A stretch of DNA of 64,000 nt from Spinactinospora alkalitolerans (lineage in GTDB: Bacteria > Actinomycetota > Actinomycetes > Streptosporangiales > Streptosporangiaceae): the NCBI RefSeq assembly GCF_013408795.1, contig NZ_JACCCC010000001.1, positions 5,518,001 to 5,582,000 of the forward strand. Reading direction: 5' to 3'. Made by a program: the position numbers and the translations under genes. Positions 1-17,180 of the stretch are shown one piece after another. The notes beneath the pieces are model-generated. The model was given only the letters and a program-made list of their open reading frames with translations, searched no databases and was not told the DNA's origin. Numbering within the stretch: position 1 is the first letter of the stretch; each line of letters begins with the position of its first letter.

Positions 1-122
1 CGAGTCACGACGCACGGACCGGCCTTCAGGACCGTCACGGGCACGATCTTGCCCGCGTCGTCGAAGACCTGGGTCATGCCGAGCTTCTCGCCCAGAACTC
101 CCTTGATCTGCTTGGTGGCCAT
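1..122 (-). CDS. rplC: 50S ribosomal protein L3, N-terminal fragment (window edge)
   Basis: This is the first 40 codons of ribosomal protein L3, cut by the left edge of the window. The reading begins [20 protein letters not shown], the conserved L3 N-terminus that starts with the GxLGxKxGMTQ motif. L3 is an early-assembling 23S rRNA-binding protein of the large subunit, near the peptidyl transferase centre. The ATG lies 13 nt downstream of the rpsJ stop, with an AAGGGA ribosome-binding site in the gap. It is therefore the second gene of the S10 operon, transcribed leftwards out of the window. Confidence 0.95.
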   Translation of the reverse strand, partial: MATKQIKGVLGEKLGMTQVFDDAGKIVPVTVLKAGPCVVT

Positions 123-135
123 GTCTGTGCGTCCC

Positions 136-444
136 TTAAAGCTTGATCTCGATGTCGACACCGGCCGGCAGGTCGAGACGCATCAGCGAGTCGACGGTCT
201 TCGGCGTCGGGTCGATGATGTCGATCAGCCGCTTGTGTGTGCGCATCTCGAAGTGCTCGCGCGAGTCCTTGTACTTGTGCGGCGAACGGATGACGCAGTA
301 AACGTTCTTTTCCGTCGGCAACGGCACCGGGCCAGCGACCTGCGCGCCGGTCCGCGTCACAGTTTCGACGATCTTCTTCGCCGAGCTGTCGATGACCTCG
401 TGGTCATAGGCCTTGAGCCGAATGCGGATCTTCTGTCCCGCCAT
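136..444 (-). CDS. rpsJ: 30S ribosomal protein S10 (NusE)
   Basis: The product is 102 aa, the normal length for S10, beginning [20 protein letters not shown]10 belongs to the 30S head and also acts as NusE, the transcription antitermination partner of NusG, which is encoded at 21302-22129. The ATG is preceded by GAAGGA/AAGG purine runs at usual spacing. It is the first gene of the S10 operon and is followed 13 nt later by rplC. The 221-nt gap to tuf contains the tuf terminator hairpin (620-654), so rpsJ is probably transcribed from its own promoter in about 445-600. I could not pick a convincing -35/-10 pair there. Confidence 0.97.
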   Translation of the reverse strand: MAGQKIRIRLKAYDHEVIDSSAKKIVETVTRTGAQVAGPVPLPTEKNVYCVIRSPHKYKDSREHFEMRTHKRLIDIIDPTPKTVDSLMRLDLPAGVDIEIKL

Positions 445-619
445 GGTGGCCTTATCGTCCTTCGCTTCAGTGTCCGTAGAGGCACGGTGCCGTGATCCGG
501 CCCTGTGCCCTTCCGGGGCTGCCCTTTTCGCTTGAGGCTCTATTCACCTGAGAAACTGCTACAGGGCTGTCCCCTGAAGGTGCATCACCGCTACAGAGCC
601 CGATGACGTCGTTCATGGT

Positions 620-654
620 GTGGGCGGCCGAGCCGCGGGGGCTCGACCGCCCAC
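620..654 (-). terminator. Terminator hairpin after tuf
   Basis: Arms GTGGGCGG and CCGCCCAC pair perfectly. A further CGAGCC/GGCTCG stem, joined through one G-T wobble, gives about 15 bp around a 5-nt loop. It lies 12 nt downstream of the tuf stop and has no T-run, which is common for high-GC actinomycetes. It should separate the rpsL-rpsG-fusA-tuf unit from the S10 operon. Confidence 0.8.
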
Positions 655-665
655 ATACGGTCGTG

Positions 666-1859
666 CTACTTGGTGACCTTGGTGACGCGGCCCGCGCCGA
701 CGGTCCGGCCACCCTCGCGGATGGCGAACTGCAGGCCCTCCTCCATGGCGACCGGCTGGATCAGCTGGACGCTCATCTCGGTGTTGTCGCCCGGCATGAC
801 CATCTCGGTGCCCTCGGGCAGCGTGACGACGCCGGTGACGTCCGTGGTGCGGAAGTAGAACTGCGGCCGGTAGTTGTTGAAGAACGGCGTGTGGCGGCCA
901 CCCTCGTCCTTGGACAGGATGACGACCTGCGCCTCGAACTCGGTGTGCGGGGTGGTCGTGCCCGGCTTGATGATGACCTGGCCGCGCTCGACGTCCTCGC
1001 GCTTGGTGCCGCGCAGGAGCAGACCGACGTTGTCGCCGGCCTGGCCCTGGTCGAGCAGCTTGCGGAACATCTCGACACCGGTGACCGTGGTGGTCTGCTT
1101 CTCTTCCTTGATGCCGACGATGTCAACGGTCTCGTTGACGTTGATGACACCGCGCTCGATGCGGCCGGTGACGACCGTGCCGCGACCGGTGATCGAGAAG
1201 ACGTCCTCGATCGGCATCAGGAACGGCTTGTCGATGTCACGCTGCGGGTTCGGGATGTTCTCGTCGACGCTCTTCATGAGCTCGAGAACGGCGTTGCCCC
1301 ACTCCGCGTCGCCCTCAAGGGCCTTGAGCGCGGAGACCTTGGTGACCGGAACGTCGTCACCGGGGAACTCGTACTCGCTGAGGAGCTCGCGCACCTCAAG
1401 CTCGACGAGCTCGAAGATCTCCTCGTCGTCCACCATGTCGGCCTTGTTCAGGGCGACGCAGATGTAGGGGACGCCGACCTGGCGGGCCAGGAGGACGTGC
1501 TCCTTGGTCTGCGGCATCGGGCCGTCGGTGGCCGCGACCACCAGGATCGCGCCGTCCATCTGGGCGGCACCGGTGATCATGTTCTTCACGTAGTCCGCGT
1601 GACCCGGGCAGTCGACGTGGGCGTAGTGACGGGCCTCGGTCTGGTACTCGACGTGCGCGATCGAGATGGTGATGCCGCGCTCGCGCTCCTCGGGGGCCTT
1701 GTCGATGTCCTCGAAGGGCGTGTACGGGTTCAGTTCCGGGTACGCGTCGTGCAGCACCTTGGTGATCGCCGCGGTGAGCGTGGTCTTGCCGTGGTCAATG
1801 TGACCGATGGTGCCGATGTTTACGTGCGGCTTGGTCCGCTCGAACTTGGCCTTCGCCAC
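666..1859 (-). CDS. tuf: Translation elongation factor Tu
   Basis: The 397-aa GTPase delivers aminoacyl-tRNA to the ribosomal A site. The P-loop GHIDHGKTT lies near residues 18-26, followed by RGITI (switch I), [12 protein letters not shown] (G3) and NKAD (G4). The protein ends [10 protein letters not shown], as in bacterial EF-Tu. The start is GTG (GTG GCG AAG) with AGGAG 8 nt upstream. It follows fusA by 48 nt in the classic str operon order rpsL-rpsG-fusA-tuf. No departures were noticed at the residues usually linked to elfamycin resistance, though this was only an eye comparison. Confidence 0.98.
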   Translation of the reverse strand: MAKAKFERTKPHVNIGTIGHIDHGKTTLTAAITKVLHDAYPELNPYTPFEDIDKAPEERERGITISIAHVEYQTEARHYAHVDCPGHADYVKNMITGAAQMDGAILVVAATDGPMPQTKEHVLLARQVGVPYICVALNKADMVDDEEIFELVELEVRELLSEYEFPGDDVPVTKVSALKALEGDAEWGNAVLELMKSVDENIPNPQRDIDKPFLMPIEDVFSITGRGTVVTGRIERGVINVNETVDIVGIKEEKQTTTVTGVEMFRKLLDQGQAGDNVGLLLRGTKREDVERGQVIIKPGTTTPHTEFEAQVVILSKDEGGRHTPFFNNYRPQFYFRTTDVTGVVTLPEGTEMVMPGDNTEMSVQLIQPVAMEEGLQFAIREGGRTVGAGRVTKVTK

Positions 1860-1907
1860 TGGATTTCTCCTAGACGTACGAGTTTGCTAGCTGAACTGGT
1901 TACGCGG

Positions 1908-4022
1908 TTATTCGCCGCGGGCCTTCGCCACGATCTCCTGGGAGACGTTGGACGGGACCTCCGCGTAGGAGTCGAACACCATCGTGTACTGCGCTCGACC
2001 CTGCGTACGGCTGCGCAGGTCGCCCACGTAGCCGAACATTTCCGACAGGGGCACCTGGGCCTTGATGATCCTGGCCCCGGAGCGCTCCTCCATGCTCTGG
2101 ATCTGGCCCCGCCGGCTGTTCAGGTCGCCGATCACATCGCCCATGTAGTCCTCGGGCGTGGTGACCTCGACCGCCATGACCGGCTCAAGGAGAACCGGGC
2201 CGGCCCTGCGCGCGGCGTCCTTGAAGGCCATCGAACCGGCGACCTTGAAGGCGAGCTCGGAGGAGTCGACGTCGTGGTAGGCGCCGTCCTGCAGCGTCAC
2301 CTTGACACCCACCAGCGGGTAGCCCGCGAGGACGCCGAACTCGGCGGCCTCCTGGCAGCCGGCGTCCACCGACGGGATGTACTCCCGCGGGATGCGGCCA
2401 CCGGTGATGTTGTTGACGAACTCGTAACCGGCGCTGTCGCCGTCGCCGTCGACCACGAGCGGCTCGAGGTCGATGATGACGCGGCCGAACTGGCCGGAGC
2501 CACCCGTCTGCTTCTTGTGGGTGTACTCGACCTTCTCGATCTTCTTGCGAACGGTCTCGCGGTAGGCCACCTGCGGCTTACCGATGTTCGCCTCGACCTT
2601 GAACTCGTCGCGCATGCGGTGCACCAGCACGTCGAGGTGGAGCTCGCCCATGCCGGAGATGACCGTCTGCCCGGTCTCCTCGTCGGTGGCGACCCGGAAG
2701 GACGGGTCCTCCTCGGCGAGCCGCTGGATCGCGATGCCCAGCTTCTCCTGGTCGCTCTTCGTCTTCGGCTCGATGGCCACCTCGATGACCGGAGCCGGGA
2801 ACGTCATCGACTCCAGGACGATCGGCGACGAGGAGTCGCACAGCGTCTCACCGGTCGTGGTGTCCTTGAGACCCATGACGGCGACGATGTCACCGGCGCC
2901 GACCCGCGCGATCTCCTCGCGCTTGTTGGCGTGCATCCGGTAGATCTTGCCGATGCGCTCCTTGCGGCCCTTCAGGCTGTTCAGCACCTGCGTGCCGGCC
3001 TCCAGCACGCCGGAGTAGACGCGCAGGTAGGACAGCTTGCCCAGGTGCGGGTCGCTCATGATCTTGAAGACCAGGGCGGAGAAGGGCTCCTCCTCGCTCG
3101 GCTTGCGCTCGAGCTTGGTCTCCTCGGTCTCGTCCTTGGGGTCGTGGCCGACGATGTTCTCGACGTCCAGCGGCGAGGGCAGGTAGGCGACGACCGCGTC
3201 GAGCAGGGGCTGTACGCCCTTGTTCTTGAACGCGGTTCCGCACACCACCGGGATGGCGGTGCCGGCGATCGTGGCGCGGCGGATGGCCGGGACGATCTGC
3301 TCCACGGTGGGCTCCTGGCCCTCCAGGTAGAGCTCCATGATCTCGTCGTCGGCCTCGGCCAGGATCTCGATCAGCTTGTCGTGGCCCTCGCGAGCGGCCT
3401 CGGCGTGGGTGTCCGGGATCTCGATCGTCTCGTACATCTCGCCCTTGGCGGCCTCGTCGCTCCAGACGTAGGCCTTCATGCGGACGAGGTCGATGACGCC
3501 CTTGAAGTCGGACTCGGCACCGATCGGCATCTGGATGGGCAGCGGGTTGGCGCCCAGCCGGTCGGTGATCATGTCGACGCAGCGCTGGAACTCGGCGCCG
3601 ATCTTGTCCATCTTGTTGACGAAGCAGATCCGCGGCACGTTGTAGCGGTCGGCCTGGCGCCACACCTGCTCCGACTGGGGCTCCACGCCCTCCTTGCCGT
3701 CGAACACCGCGACCGCGCCGTCGAGGACGCGCAGCGACCGCTCGACCTCGACCGTGAAGTCGACGTGGCCGGGCGTGTCGATGATGTTGATCGTGTTGTC
3801 GTTCCAGTGAGTGGTGGTCGCGGCAGAGGTGATGGTGATGCCGCGCTCCTGCTCCTCCTTCATCCAGTCCATGGTGGCAGCGCCATCGTGGACCTCACCG
3901 AGCTTGTAGTTCACACCGGTGTAGAAGAGGATCCGCTCAGTCGTCGTGGTCTTGCCCGCGTCGATGTGCGCCATGATCCCGATGTTGCGGACCTTGGCAA
4001 GGTCAAGAGCAGTGGTAGCCAT
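1908..4022 (-). CDS. fusA: Translation elongation factor G
   Basis: The 704-aa ribosomal translocase GTPase has the expected length. The N-terminal G domain has AHIDAGKTT near residues 17-25, a RGITITSAA switch region, DTPGHVDF and NKMD. The C-terminal domain IV/V region includes GMGELHLDV and the conserved ISGMGE context. The start is ATG. Its ribosome-binding site is weak (GAGAAG and ACGAG), consistent with coupling to rpsG 46 nt upstream. It is the third gene of the str operon. Confidence 0.98.
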   Translation of the reverse strand: MATTALDLAKVRNIGIMAHIDAGKTTTTERILFYTGVNYKLGEVHDGAATMDWMKEEQERGITITSAATTTHWNDNTINIIDTPGHVDFTVEVERSLRVLDGAVAVFDGKEGVEPQSEQVWRQADRYNVPRICFVNKMDKIGAEFQRCVDMITDRLGANPLPIQMPIGAESDFKGVIDLVRMKAYVWSDEAAKGEMYETIEIPDTHAEAAREGHDKLIEILAEADDEIMELYLEGQEPTVEQIVPAIRRATIAGTAIPVVCGTAFKNKGVQPLLDAVVAYLPSPLDVENIVGHDPKDETEETKLERKPSEEEPFSALVFKIMSDPHLGKLSYLRVYSGVLEAGTQVLNSLKGRKERIGKIYRMHANKREEIARVGAGDIVAVMGLKDTTTGETLCDSSSPIVLESMTFPAPVIEVAIEPKTKSDQEKLGIAIQRLAEEDPSFRVATDEETGQTVISGMGELHLDVLVHRMRDEFKVEANIGKPQVAYRETVRKKIEKVEYTHKKQTGGSGQFGRVIIDLEPLVVDGDGDSAGYEFVNNITGGRIPREYIPSVDAGCQEAAEFGVLAGYPLVGVKVTLQDGAYHDVDSSELAFKVAGSMAFKDAARRAGPVLLEPVMAVEVTTPEDYMGDVIGDLNSRRGQIQSMEERSGARIIKAQVPLSEMFGYVGDLRSRTQGRAQYTMVFDSYAEVPSNVSQEIVAKARGE

Positions 4023-4068
4023 TTGGCTCGTCTTCTCTCGGTCTCTCGTATCGATGAAGCCGCGGGGA

Positions 4069-4539
4069 TTACCAGCGGTAGTGGGCGAAGGCCTTGTTCG
4101 ACTCCGCCATCTTGTGGGTGTCCTCGCGACGCTTGACGCTGGCGCCCAGACCGTTGCTGGCGTCGACCAGCTCGTTCATGAGGCGCTCGGTCATGGTCTT
4201 CTCGCGGCGCTGGCGCGAGTACTGCACCAGCCAGCGCAGGGCGAGCGTGGTGCTGCGCGACGAACGGACCTCGACCGGCACCTGGTAGGTGGCGCCACCG
4301 ACGCGGCGGCTGCGCACCTCAAGGGCGGGCTTCACGTTGTCGAGCCCGCGCTTCAGGATCACGAGCGGGTCCTGGCCGGTCTTCTCCCGAGCGCCCTCGA
4401 GGGCGTCGTAGACGATGCTCTGGGCGATGGAGCGCTTGCCGTCCAGCAGCACCTTGTTGATCAGTGCGGTGACCAGCGGCGAACCATAGACCGGGTCGGT
4501 GATCAGCTGACGCTTTGGCGCCGGTCCCTTGCGCGGCAT
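4069..4539 (-). CDS. rpsG: 30S ribosomal protein S7
   Basis: The 156-aa product begins [13 protein letters not shown] and is the normal S7 length. S7 nucleates assembly of the 30S head by binding the 3' major domain of 16S rRNA, and in E. coli it is the translational repressor of the str operon. The ATG lies only 2 nt after the rpsL stop. Its AAGGAG ribosome-binding site is embedded in the last rpsL codons, which indicates tight translational coupling. Confidence 0.98.
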   Translation of the reverse strand: MPRKGPAPKRQLITDPVYGSPLVTALINKVLLDGKRSIAQSIVYDALEGAREKTGQDPLVILKRGLDNVKPALEVRSRRVGGATYQVPVEVRSSRSTTLALRWLVQYSRQRREKTMTERLMNELVDASNGLGASVKRREDTHKMAESNKAFAHYRW

Positions 4540-4541
4540 GC

Positions 4542-4913
4542 TTACTTCTCCTTCTTAGCGCCGTAGCGGCTGCGCGCCTGCTTGCGGTTGCGGACGCCCT
4601 GGGTGTCGAGCGAACCCCGGACGACCTTGTAGCGAACGCCGGGCAGGTCCTTCACACGGCCACCGCGAACCAGCACGATGGAGTGCTCCTGCAGGTTGTG
4701 ACCGACACCGGGGATGTAGGCCGTGACCTCGATCCGGTTGCTCAGACGAACACGGGCGACCTTGCGCAGCGCGGAGTTCGGCTTCTTGGGCGTGGTGGTG
4801 TAGACACGCGTGCACACGCCGCGACGCTGCGGACTCCCCTTCAGCGCCGGGGTCTTGCTCTTCGCGACCTTGTTCTGACGGCCCTTACGGACCAGCTGCT
4901 GGATGGTGGGCAC
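4542..4913 (-). CDS. rpsL: 30S ribosomal protein S12
   Basis: S12 is a 123-aa decoding-centre protein. I chose the GTG at 4913 because it gives the conserved start [13 protein letters not shown] and the standard length. The same frame stays open 83 codons further upstream, but that part is unrelated leader sequence. [12 protein letters not shown] (K43 region) and [12 protein letters not shown] (K88 region) carry the lysines of streptomycin-sensitive S12. It is the first gene of the str operon, downstream of the promoter at 5171-5199. Confidence 0.97.
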   Translation of the reverse strand: MPTIQQLVRKGRQNKVAKSKTPALKGSPQRRGVCTRVYTTTPKKPNSALRKVARVRLSNRIEVTAYIPGVGHNLQEHSIVLVRGGRVKDLPGVRYKVVRGSLDTQGVRNRKQARSRYGAKKEK

Positions 4914-5170
4914 CGCGTCTCCGTCTTCCTCGTGACCTACGCCGGTTCTTAGCCGTTTCGCTATTGACCTGCTGGATTTCCCGTTCTCCCCCGACCCACG
5001 TATCCGGGCGTGTCGCGCTCTGTCCCGAGCATGACGGGACCGATAACGCCCGACCTCGCGGTCGAATGTCTGGGAGGAGGTATCACGCGCCGCTTCGTCC
5101 GCCACCCGCTCATGAGGAGCAACCATAAAGCGCACACGTGTGACCCGCTGACTCACGGGCACGAAGTTAA

Positions 5171-5199
5171 AGAGTACCGAACGGCGACTACCTGGTCAA
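5171..5199 (-). promoter_or_regulatory. Vegetative sigma-A promoter of the str operon (rpsL)
   Basis: On the minus strand, TTGACC (5194-5199) is separated by exactly 17 nt from TACTCT (5171-5176), a near-consensus housekeeping promoter. Transcription would start near 5163-5165. That leaves a leader of about 250 nt before the rpsL GTG at 4913, long enough for regulation in the 5' UTR. No competing promoter of similar quality was seen upstream. Confidence 0.75.
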
Positions 5200-5370
5200 A
5201 ACGACGGTGGTCGCGTCGGGTACCCGTACTTCGCAGCCGCATGCTGCCGTAGGTCTGTCATCCAGTGTACGGCTCGTCAAGAGTGCTCGCGTTGATTTTC
5301 CCATACCACCGTCGTGAGGGTCGTCATCACCACGGTCGGCACCTGGCCCAGGAAATCTGTGCCTTCATCC

Positions 5371-5862
5371 CAGGGGGTCGTGAAGGCCCGCCTCAGGAGG
5401 GATGGTGCGCGGGTGGGCGATGCTCTCGCGTGGCCGAAGGCCCATAGACGGAAATCGCCCTCCCGCGCGCGAAGCGCACGCCGACACCATGGGCACAGAC
5501 CGACGCCGCGGTTTCGGCCCGGCGCCCAAGGGCGGCGGTGTGCGTTCAGTCTTTGGGTTGGGGTTCAACCCCCTGTGGCCGGTGTTTCACGCCCTCGGTG
5601 GCCGAGGCGAGCGGGCGCGGCGGCCCGCCGCCGTGGGCGCGCACCGAAACCCCGGTTGCGGCCTGGCACGCACGGTGGCGGCGTGGGCGGCGCGGCGCCG
5701 GTGCGATCCCTTGATGGGCCTTCGGCCGCGCGAGAGGATCGCCCGGTCACCGCGGATCCCACCTTCGGCTGAGGCTTCACGACCCCCTGAGGTTGGGGGT
5801 GGCGTGCACCGTCGCCCGGTCACCGCGGATCCCTCCTTCGGCTGAGGTTCACAACCCCCCAG
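5371..5862. repeat. Family A interspersed mosaic repeat (REP/BIME-like), copy R1
   Basis: This is non-coding sequence between the rpsL promoter and the end of the gene at 5953. It holds a hairpin core in + orientation at 5415-5460 (arms GGGCGAT and ATCGCCC around GGCCGAAGGCC) and an inverted core at 5701-5744. Between them is a spacer containing CGCGCGAAGCGCACGCC and a CACCGAAACC module. A conserved tail follows (GGTCACCGCGGATCCC then CACGACCCCC). A second tail copy lies at about 5812-5860. The same modules recur at 17181-17440, 31730-31895 and 38822-39082. Nothing in it looks coding. Confidence 0.8.
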
Positions 5863-5892
5863 TGGCTGATCCCTTCCCCTCTCAGACGCACT

Positions 5893-5928
5893 GCGGCCCG
5901 CCACGGGCGTTCTGCCGTGGCGGGCCGC
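5893..5928 (-). terminator. Terminator hairpin after the 1084-aa membrane protein gene
   Basis: A 14-bp perfect stem (GCGGCCCGCCACGG with its complement) surrounds an 8-nt loop and ends 25 nt downstream of the stop codon at 5953. Confidence 0.75.
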
Positions 5929-5952
5929 GGGATGCGGGGACCGGGGTCCTCG

Positions 5953-8900
5953 TCAGCCGGCGAGTGAGAGCCCGGCGAAGACCGCGATCTCGACGACGAA
6001 CAGCGCGATGCCGATCCACGCCGCGATCGTGCCGCCCTTCACCAGGTGCAGACCGTCCAGCTCACCCCGGGAGCGCTGGATGCTGCGCCTGGCCTTCGGG
6101 CCCAGGACCAGGGCGGTGACCGCGGTGAACAGGCCGATCACCGGGATCAGCGACGCGATGCCGAGCCACAGCGTGGTGGTCGCCAGGCCGTCGGTGTCGG
6201 GCCAGTGGTCGATGTTGTCGTAGCCCGGGTACTCGTCGCCGGGGGAACCGCCCAGCGGGCGGTCGCCGAAGCCCGGGAACTCCTCGGCCACGCGGTCGCG
6301 CCCGGACCGGCCGCGGCGCCCGCGGGACTCCTGCCGGGCCGGCGAGTCGCCGTAACCGTAGTCGTCACCGTAGTCGTCGTAGCCGTCGTGCTCGTCGTGG
6401 TCGTCGAAGCCGTCCTCGGCCACGCGGTCGCGGTGGCCGTCGAAGCCGTAGTCGCCCTCCGGCACCGGTCGCTCACCGGTGTACTCGCTGTACTCGCTGC
6501 CGTAGCCCCCGCCGAGGTCGCCGTCGAAGCGCTCGCCGTACCCCGGCTCGACCACCCGATTCGGGCGGTCGTCATAGCCGAGCTCGTCGTGGCCGTGAGC
6601 GGACCGGTCGTCGTAGCCGCCGAGTTCGTCGTAGCCGCGGTCGGACCGGGCATCGCGGCCCGGCCCGCCGTAACCGCGGTCGTCCGGACCCGGCTCGTCG
6701 TGGCGGTCGCGGCCCGGCGCCTCACCTGCCGCCCCCGGATCGCCGCCGATGGCGGACATGACCTGGGTGCCCTCGCCGGAGAAGGCCGAAGGACTCCGCC
6801 ACTCCTCCTGCCCCGGATCGCCGACGCGCCCGCCGTAACCGGGGCCGTCCCGGCCCGGCTCGTCGGAGGGCGCCGGGGCTCCGGTGTAGCCGAGCTCGTC
6901 ATAGGCCGGTTCACCTCCGCGGTCCCGCCGACGGCCGAGCTCGTCGCCGTCCCACCCGGCCGCACGGCCGTGGCGGTCGTCATGGCCGGACCCGTTGTGA
7001 CCGCGGTCGTCCGAGCCCAACTCGTCGTAGCCGCGATCGGAGCGGGCGCCGTAGCCGAGCCCGTCACGGCCGAGATCGTCCGGACCCGGCCCGCCGTAGT
7101 CCCGATCGGACCGGGCGACGTGGCCCGGCTCATCACGGCCGCGGTCGTCCGAGCCCAACTCGTCGTAGCCGCGGTCGGAGCGGGCGCCGTAACCGAGCCC
7201 GTCACGGCCGAGATCGTCCGGACCCGGCCCGCCGTAGTCCCGATCGGACCGGGCGACGTGATCCGGCTCATCACGGCCGCGGTCGTCCGAGCCCAACTCG
7301 TCGTAGCCGCGGTCGGGCCGGGCGCCGTAACCGAGCCCGTCACGGTCCGGACCGGGCCGGGCGCCGTAGCCGAGCCCGTCACGGCCGCGGTCGTCCGGAC
7401 CCAGCTCGTCGTAGCCGCGGTCGGGCCGGGCGCCGTAACCGAGTTCGTCGTAATCGCCGCGTCCGAACGGCCCCTCGGACGCGTCCGGGCCGCCGCCGAT
7501 GACGGGCATCTCGCCGGTGCCCTCGCCCGGGTCGGGGAGGTGGGGCGAGAGGTGCGGGCGGTGCCGCCACTCCTCCCCCGCTCCCTGCTCCGGCTCACGC
7601 GCGCGCGCCTGCTCTGCGGCGATCGCGGTCAGCGGGTCGTCGGCCGCCGGTTCGGTGGCGGGCCCGGCGGGGTCGGCGCCGCCGCTCCAGGATCGGAGGT
7701 CCTCCGGCCGCACCACCTGGGTGGTGTGCTCGGGTGAGCCGTCGCGCGACCTCCCGCGCTTCGCCTCGGCGTCCACGGGCTCGCTCCGGCTCTCCACGAG
7801 CTCCCGCACGCTCTCCGGCAGTCGCGGATCGTCCCGGCTGAACGCCCAGGTGTTGCCGCTGCCGGTCTCCTGCCCGGCGCCGAGGTCGGTACCGAGGCCG
7901 GAGCCGCCGGCCGGTGCGGACCGGTCATCCGATGGCGCCGGTCCGCCGTCGAGGGGGTCGCCGGCGCCGCGCGGGGAGCCGAACTCCTCGGCCTTGGGGG
8001 TGTAGGGGCGCGCGTAGTCGCCGAGCGGGTCGCCGGCCGAACGGGCGGGGGCCGCTGCCGGGTCACCGGCGGGCGCGTCCGCGGTCCCGAGCGGGTCCGC
8101 GCCCGCGCCGCGGGCGCTCGTTCCCCAACCGGGGTAGCCGCCGCTGTCGGCCTGCACCCCGCGGACGGGGTCGGCGCCGGCGGCCGGCGGGCCCACGGGG
8201 TGGCCGCCGGCCGGAACGCGGTACACGCTCTCGCGCTCGTCGTCGGAGGGCCCGGTCGGCTCCTGCCGGGCGGGGGTGGAAAAAGACGCCCCGGACGGCG
8301 CGGAGTAGGGGACGCCCGGTTCGCTCGGGGACCGTCCCGGGGACGGGGCGGCCTCGGGCGCACGGTCGCCGCCGTGGGATTCGCCCAGCGGAGGGTGCCC
8401 GGCGCCGGACGGCGCCTCCGGGCCCTGGAGGCGGTCCGGGACGCCGGTCCCCGGCCGGGACCACGGCGAGGAACCCGGGCCTGCGGGCTCGCCGAACGGC
8501 TGCGGCGGGTGCGGGCCGTCCAGCGGCGCCCGGTCGCCGCCGTAGGGGTCACCCGCCGGAGCGCCGTCCGCTGCCGGGGAGTAGCCCGACGCGAACGGCG
8601 GCACCGGATCGGGCGCGTGGTCCGGGGATCCCCCCGCGAACCCGCCCGGCGTCTCCCCCGCGAGCGCCGGACCGTGCGCGGAGCCTCCCGGCGTGCGGTC
8701 CCCGCCGGGCCCGCCGAGGGGGTCGCCGCCGAAGGGAGCGCCGTCGGCCGCCTCCCGCCCCAGGGGCAGCGGCTCCGTGGACGTGCTCCCGCTTCCGGTG
8801 CGGCGGTCGTCCGCCGCACCGGCCTCGGGGGCCGCGCCGCCGCCGAGACCGGTGCCCGGCTGCGAGCCGAGGTCACCGAGGGCCGACGGGTACGGCTCGA

Positions 8901-9207
8901 CCATGCCCGGGGAACCGCCGCCGTAGCCCAGCCCCGGGTAGCCCCCCGTGGCGCTCGGGTAGCCCCCCGTGCCGCCGGGGTGGAACTGCGAGCCGGCGGC
9001 CGAGGACCGCGCCCCCTGCCCCGGGTACCCGCTGTGGATCAGGTCGTCTCGGTCGTCCCGCTGCTGCTCCTCGTCGTACGGGTCCTCATACTGCGACTGC
9101 GTCCGATACCGGTCGTCAGTGGGCGTGAACCACGAGCCCGAATTCCGTTGCGGCGACTCGTGTTCCTCGTCCGACGGCCCGTACGGCCCTCCCCCGTGTT
9201 CCGTCAC
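5953..9207 (-). CDS. Large acidic Gly/Pro/Asp-rich protein with C-terminal DUF4190-like membrane anchor
   Basis: The 1084-aa protein is made of a very long disordered region rich in Gly, Pro, Asp, Ser and Arg, followed by a short globular membrane tail. Two hydrophobic segments near residues 1000-1035 and 1050-1080 (LWLGIASLIPVIGLFTAV and GGTIAAWIGIALFVVEI) flank a GPKARRSIQRSRG loop, typical of DUF4190-type membrane modules. Residues about 620-780 contain a 46-residue tandem repeat built on DRGYDELG, DDRGRD and DRDYGGPGPDD. The start is GTG (MTEHGGGPYGPSDEE) with GGGAG about 10 nt upstream. The gene sits alone between the rpoC terminator and R1. Function is unknown. The long charged N-terminus is predicted cytoplasmic or surface-exposed depending on topology, which I cannot decide. 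Confidence 0.85.
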   Translation of the reverse strand: MTEHGGGPYGPSDEEHESPQRNSGSWFTPTDDRYRTQSQYEDPYDEEQQRDDRDDLIHSGYPGQGARSSAAGSQFHPGGTGGYPSATGGYPGLGYGGGSPGMVEPYPSALGDLGSQPGTGLGGGAAPEAGAADDRRTGSGSTSTEPLPLGREAADGAPFGGDPLGGPGGDRTPGGSAHGPALAGETPGGFAGGSPDHAPDPVPPFASGYSPAADGAPAGDPYGGDRAPLDGPHPPQPFGEPAGPGSSPWSRPGTGVPDRLQGPEAPSGAGHPPLGESHGGDRAPEAAPSPGRSPSEPGVPYSAPSGASFSTPARQEPTGPSDDERESVYRVPAGGHPVGPPAAGADPVRGVQADSGGYPGWGTSARGAGADPLGTADAPAGDPAAAPARSAGDPLGDYARPYTPKAEEFGSPRGAGDPLDGGPAPSDDRSAPAGGSGLGTDLGAGQETGSGNTWAFSRDDPRLPESVRELVESRSEPVDAEAKRGRSRDGSPEHTTQVVRPEDLRSWSGGADPAGPATEPAADDPLTAIAAEQARAREPEQGAGEEWRHRPHLSPHLPDPGEGTGEMPVIGGGPDASEGPFGRGDYDELGYGARPDRGYDELGPDDRGRDGLGYGARPGPDRDGLGYGARPDRGYDELGSDDRGRDEPDHVARSDRDYGGPGPDDLGRDGLGYGARSDRGYDELGSDDRGRDEPGHVARSDRDYGGPGPDDLGRDGLGYGARSDRGYDELGSDDRGHNGSGHDDRHGRAAGWDGDELGRRRDRGGEPAYDELGYTGAPAPSDEPGRDGPGYGGRVGDPGQEEWRSPSAFSGEGTQVMSAIGGDPGAAGEAPGRDRHDEPGPDDRGYGGPGRDARSDRGYDELGGYDDRSAHGHDELGYDDRPNRVVEPGYGERFDGDLGGGYGSEYSEYTGERPVPEGDYGFDGHRDRVAEDGFDDHDEHDGYDDYGDDYGYGDSPARQESRGRRGRSGRDRVAEEFPGFGDRPLGGSPGDEYPGYDNIDHWPDTDGLATTTLWLGIASLIPVIGLFTAVTALVLGPKARRSIQRSRGELDGLHLVKGGTIAAWIGIALFVVEIAVFAGLSLAG
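7001..7350. repeat. 138-bp in-frame tandem repeat inside the 1084-aa gene
   Basis: The boundary sequence GTCCGAGCCCAA ends at 7020, 7158 and 7296, exactly 138 nt apart, so the unit is 46 codons. Two complete units plus partial flanking units are nearly identical at DNA level. The unit encodes RGYDELG, DDRGRDEP, HVARSDRDYGG and DDLGRDGLGYGAR. Confidence 0.85.
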
Positions 9208-9282
9208 TGTGTCCGATCTCCCGACCGCGCGTGGGCGCTCATCAAACTCGTCCCGTCCGAGTATGCCGACGGGTAAAGACGA

Positions 9283-9323
9283 ACGGCGGTAGTGCCACCC
9301 CTTCCGGAGTGGACTACCGCCGT
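9283..9323 (-). terminator. Terminator hairpin after rpoBC
   Basis: An 11-bp perfect outer stem (ACGGCGGTAGT with its complement) continues after one mismatch into CCAC/GTGG, around a TTCC-containing loop. It lies 40 nt downstream of the rpoC stop. Confidence 0.75.
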
Positions 9324-9363
9324 CGCCAGATCAACCAATCAATCTCACCGGTTGTCTCTCAGG

Positions 9364-13239
<3,876 letters not shown>

Positions 13240-13270
13240 TTAATTCGTCCCCTGCTCTTGGATCGCGGAA

Positions 13271-16738
<3,468 letters not shown>

Positions 16739-16942
16739 CAGGGGTCCTTCCGAAGGCTTGTGGCGGTTGATGCGCGCGCACGCCGGACGACCCTGAACTC
16801 TGAAGGACCGACAGACAGGGACGGTTCTTCACGACGGCTGAGAACGTATCGTGGGGCCCGGATCCAGCAGGATTTCAAGCAGAAAACGGGCACGAGGTAC
16901 GGGCTCTGGCACAGGAGTCGTCAAAGGGCAGCGCAAAAGGGC

Positions 16943-16972
16943 AGTGTAGCCGAATACTACACCGCTGTCCAA
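16943..16972 (-). promoter_or_regulatory. Sigma-A promoter of rpoBC
   Basis: On the minus strand, TTGGAC (16967-16972) or TGGACA (16966-16971) lies 18 or 17 nt from the strong -10 TACACT (16943-16948). Transcription should start near 16936, giving a leader of about 200 nt before the TTG start of rpoB. With the terminator at 17459-17486, this makes rpoBC at least partly independent of rplJL. Confidence 0.7.
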
Positions 16973-17180
16973 CAGCAACCCTCGGAGTCAGTCACGACAC
17001 CACGCAGCATCGCTCCAACAGGCGGATCCGTCAAGCCCAGATCCGACAGAACGCCCCATTCCCCCTCAGTGAGAGGACCCACAGGCCGGACAGGTGTGAG
17101 CCAGTCGACATCGGGGAAAGATGTTCCTTCCCGCATACAGCTCCTCCCTCTGATCCTGACCTTGAGATCCAACACCGGTT

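Noticed and set aside
603-4136. Open frame of 1177 codons on the plus strand opposite tuf and fusA
   Set aside because: Antisense shadow of two certain genes; the high GC of third positions keeps the opposite strand open. Composition is unlike a real protein (long Val/Leu/Asp/Arg runs).
5269-5280. TTGACG and TACACT motifs upstream of the rpsL promoter
   Set aside because: They lie only 5 nt apart, and neither has a partner at 16-18 nt; the pair at 5171-5199 is far better.
7001-7350. Regular repeats as a CRISPR array
   Set aside because: Unit of 138 nt without unique spacers, in frame inside a gene; no cas genes in the window.
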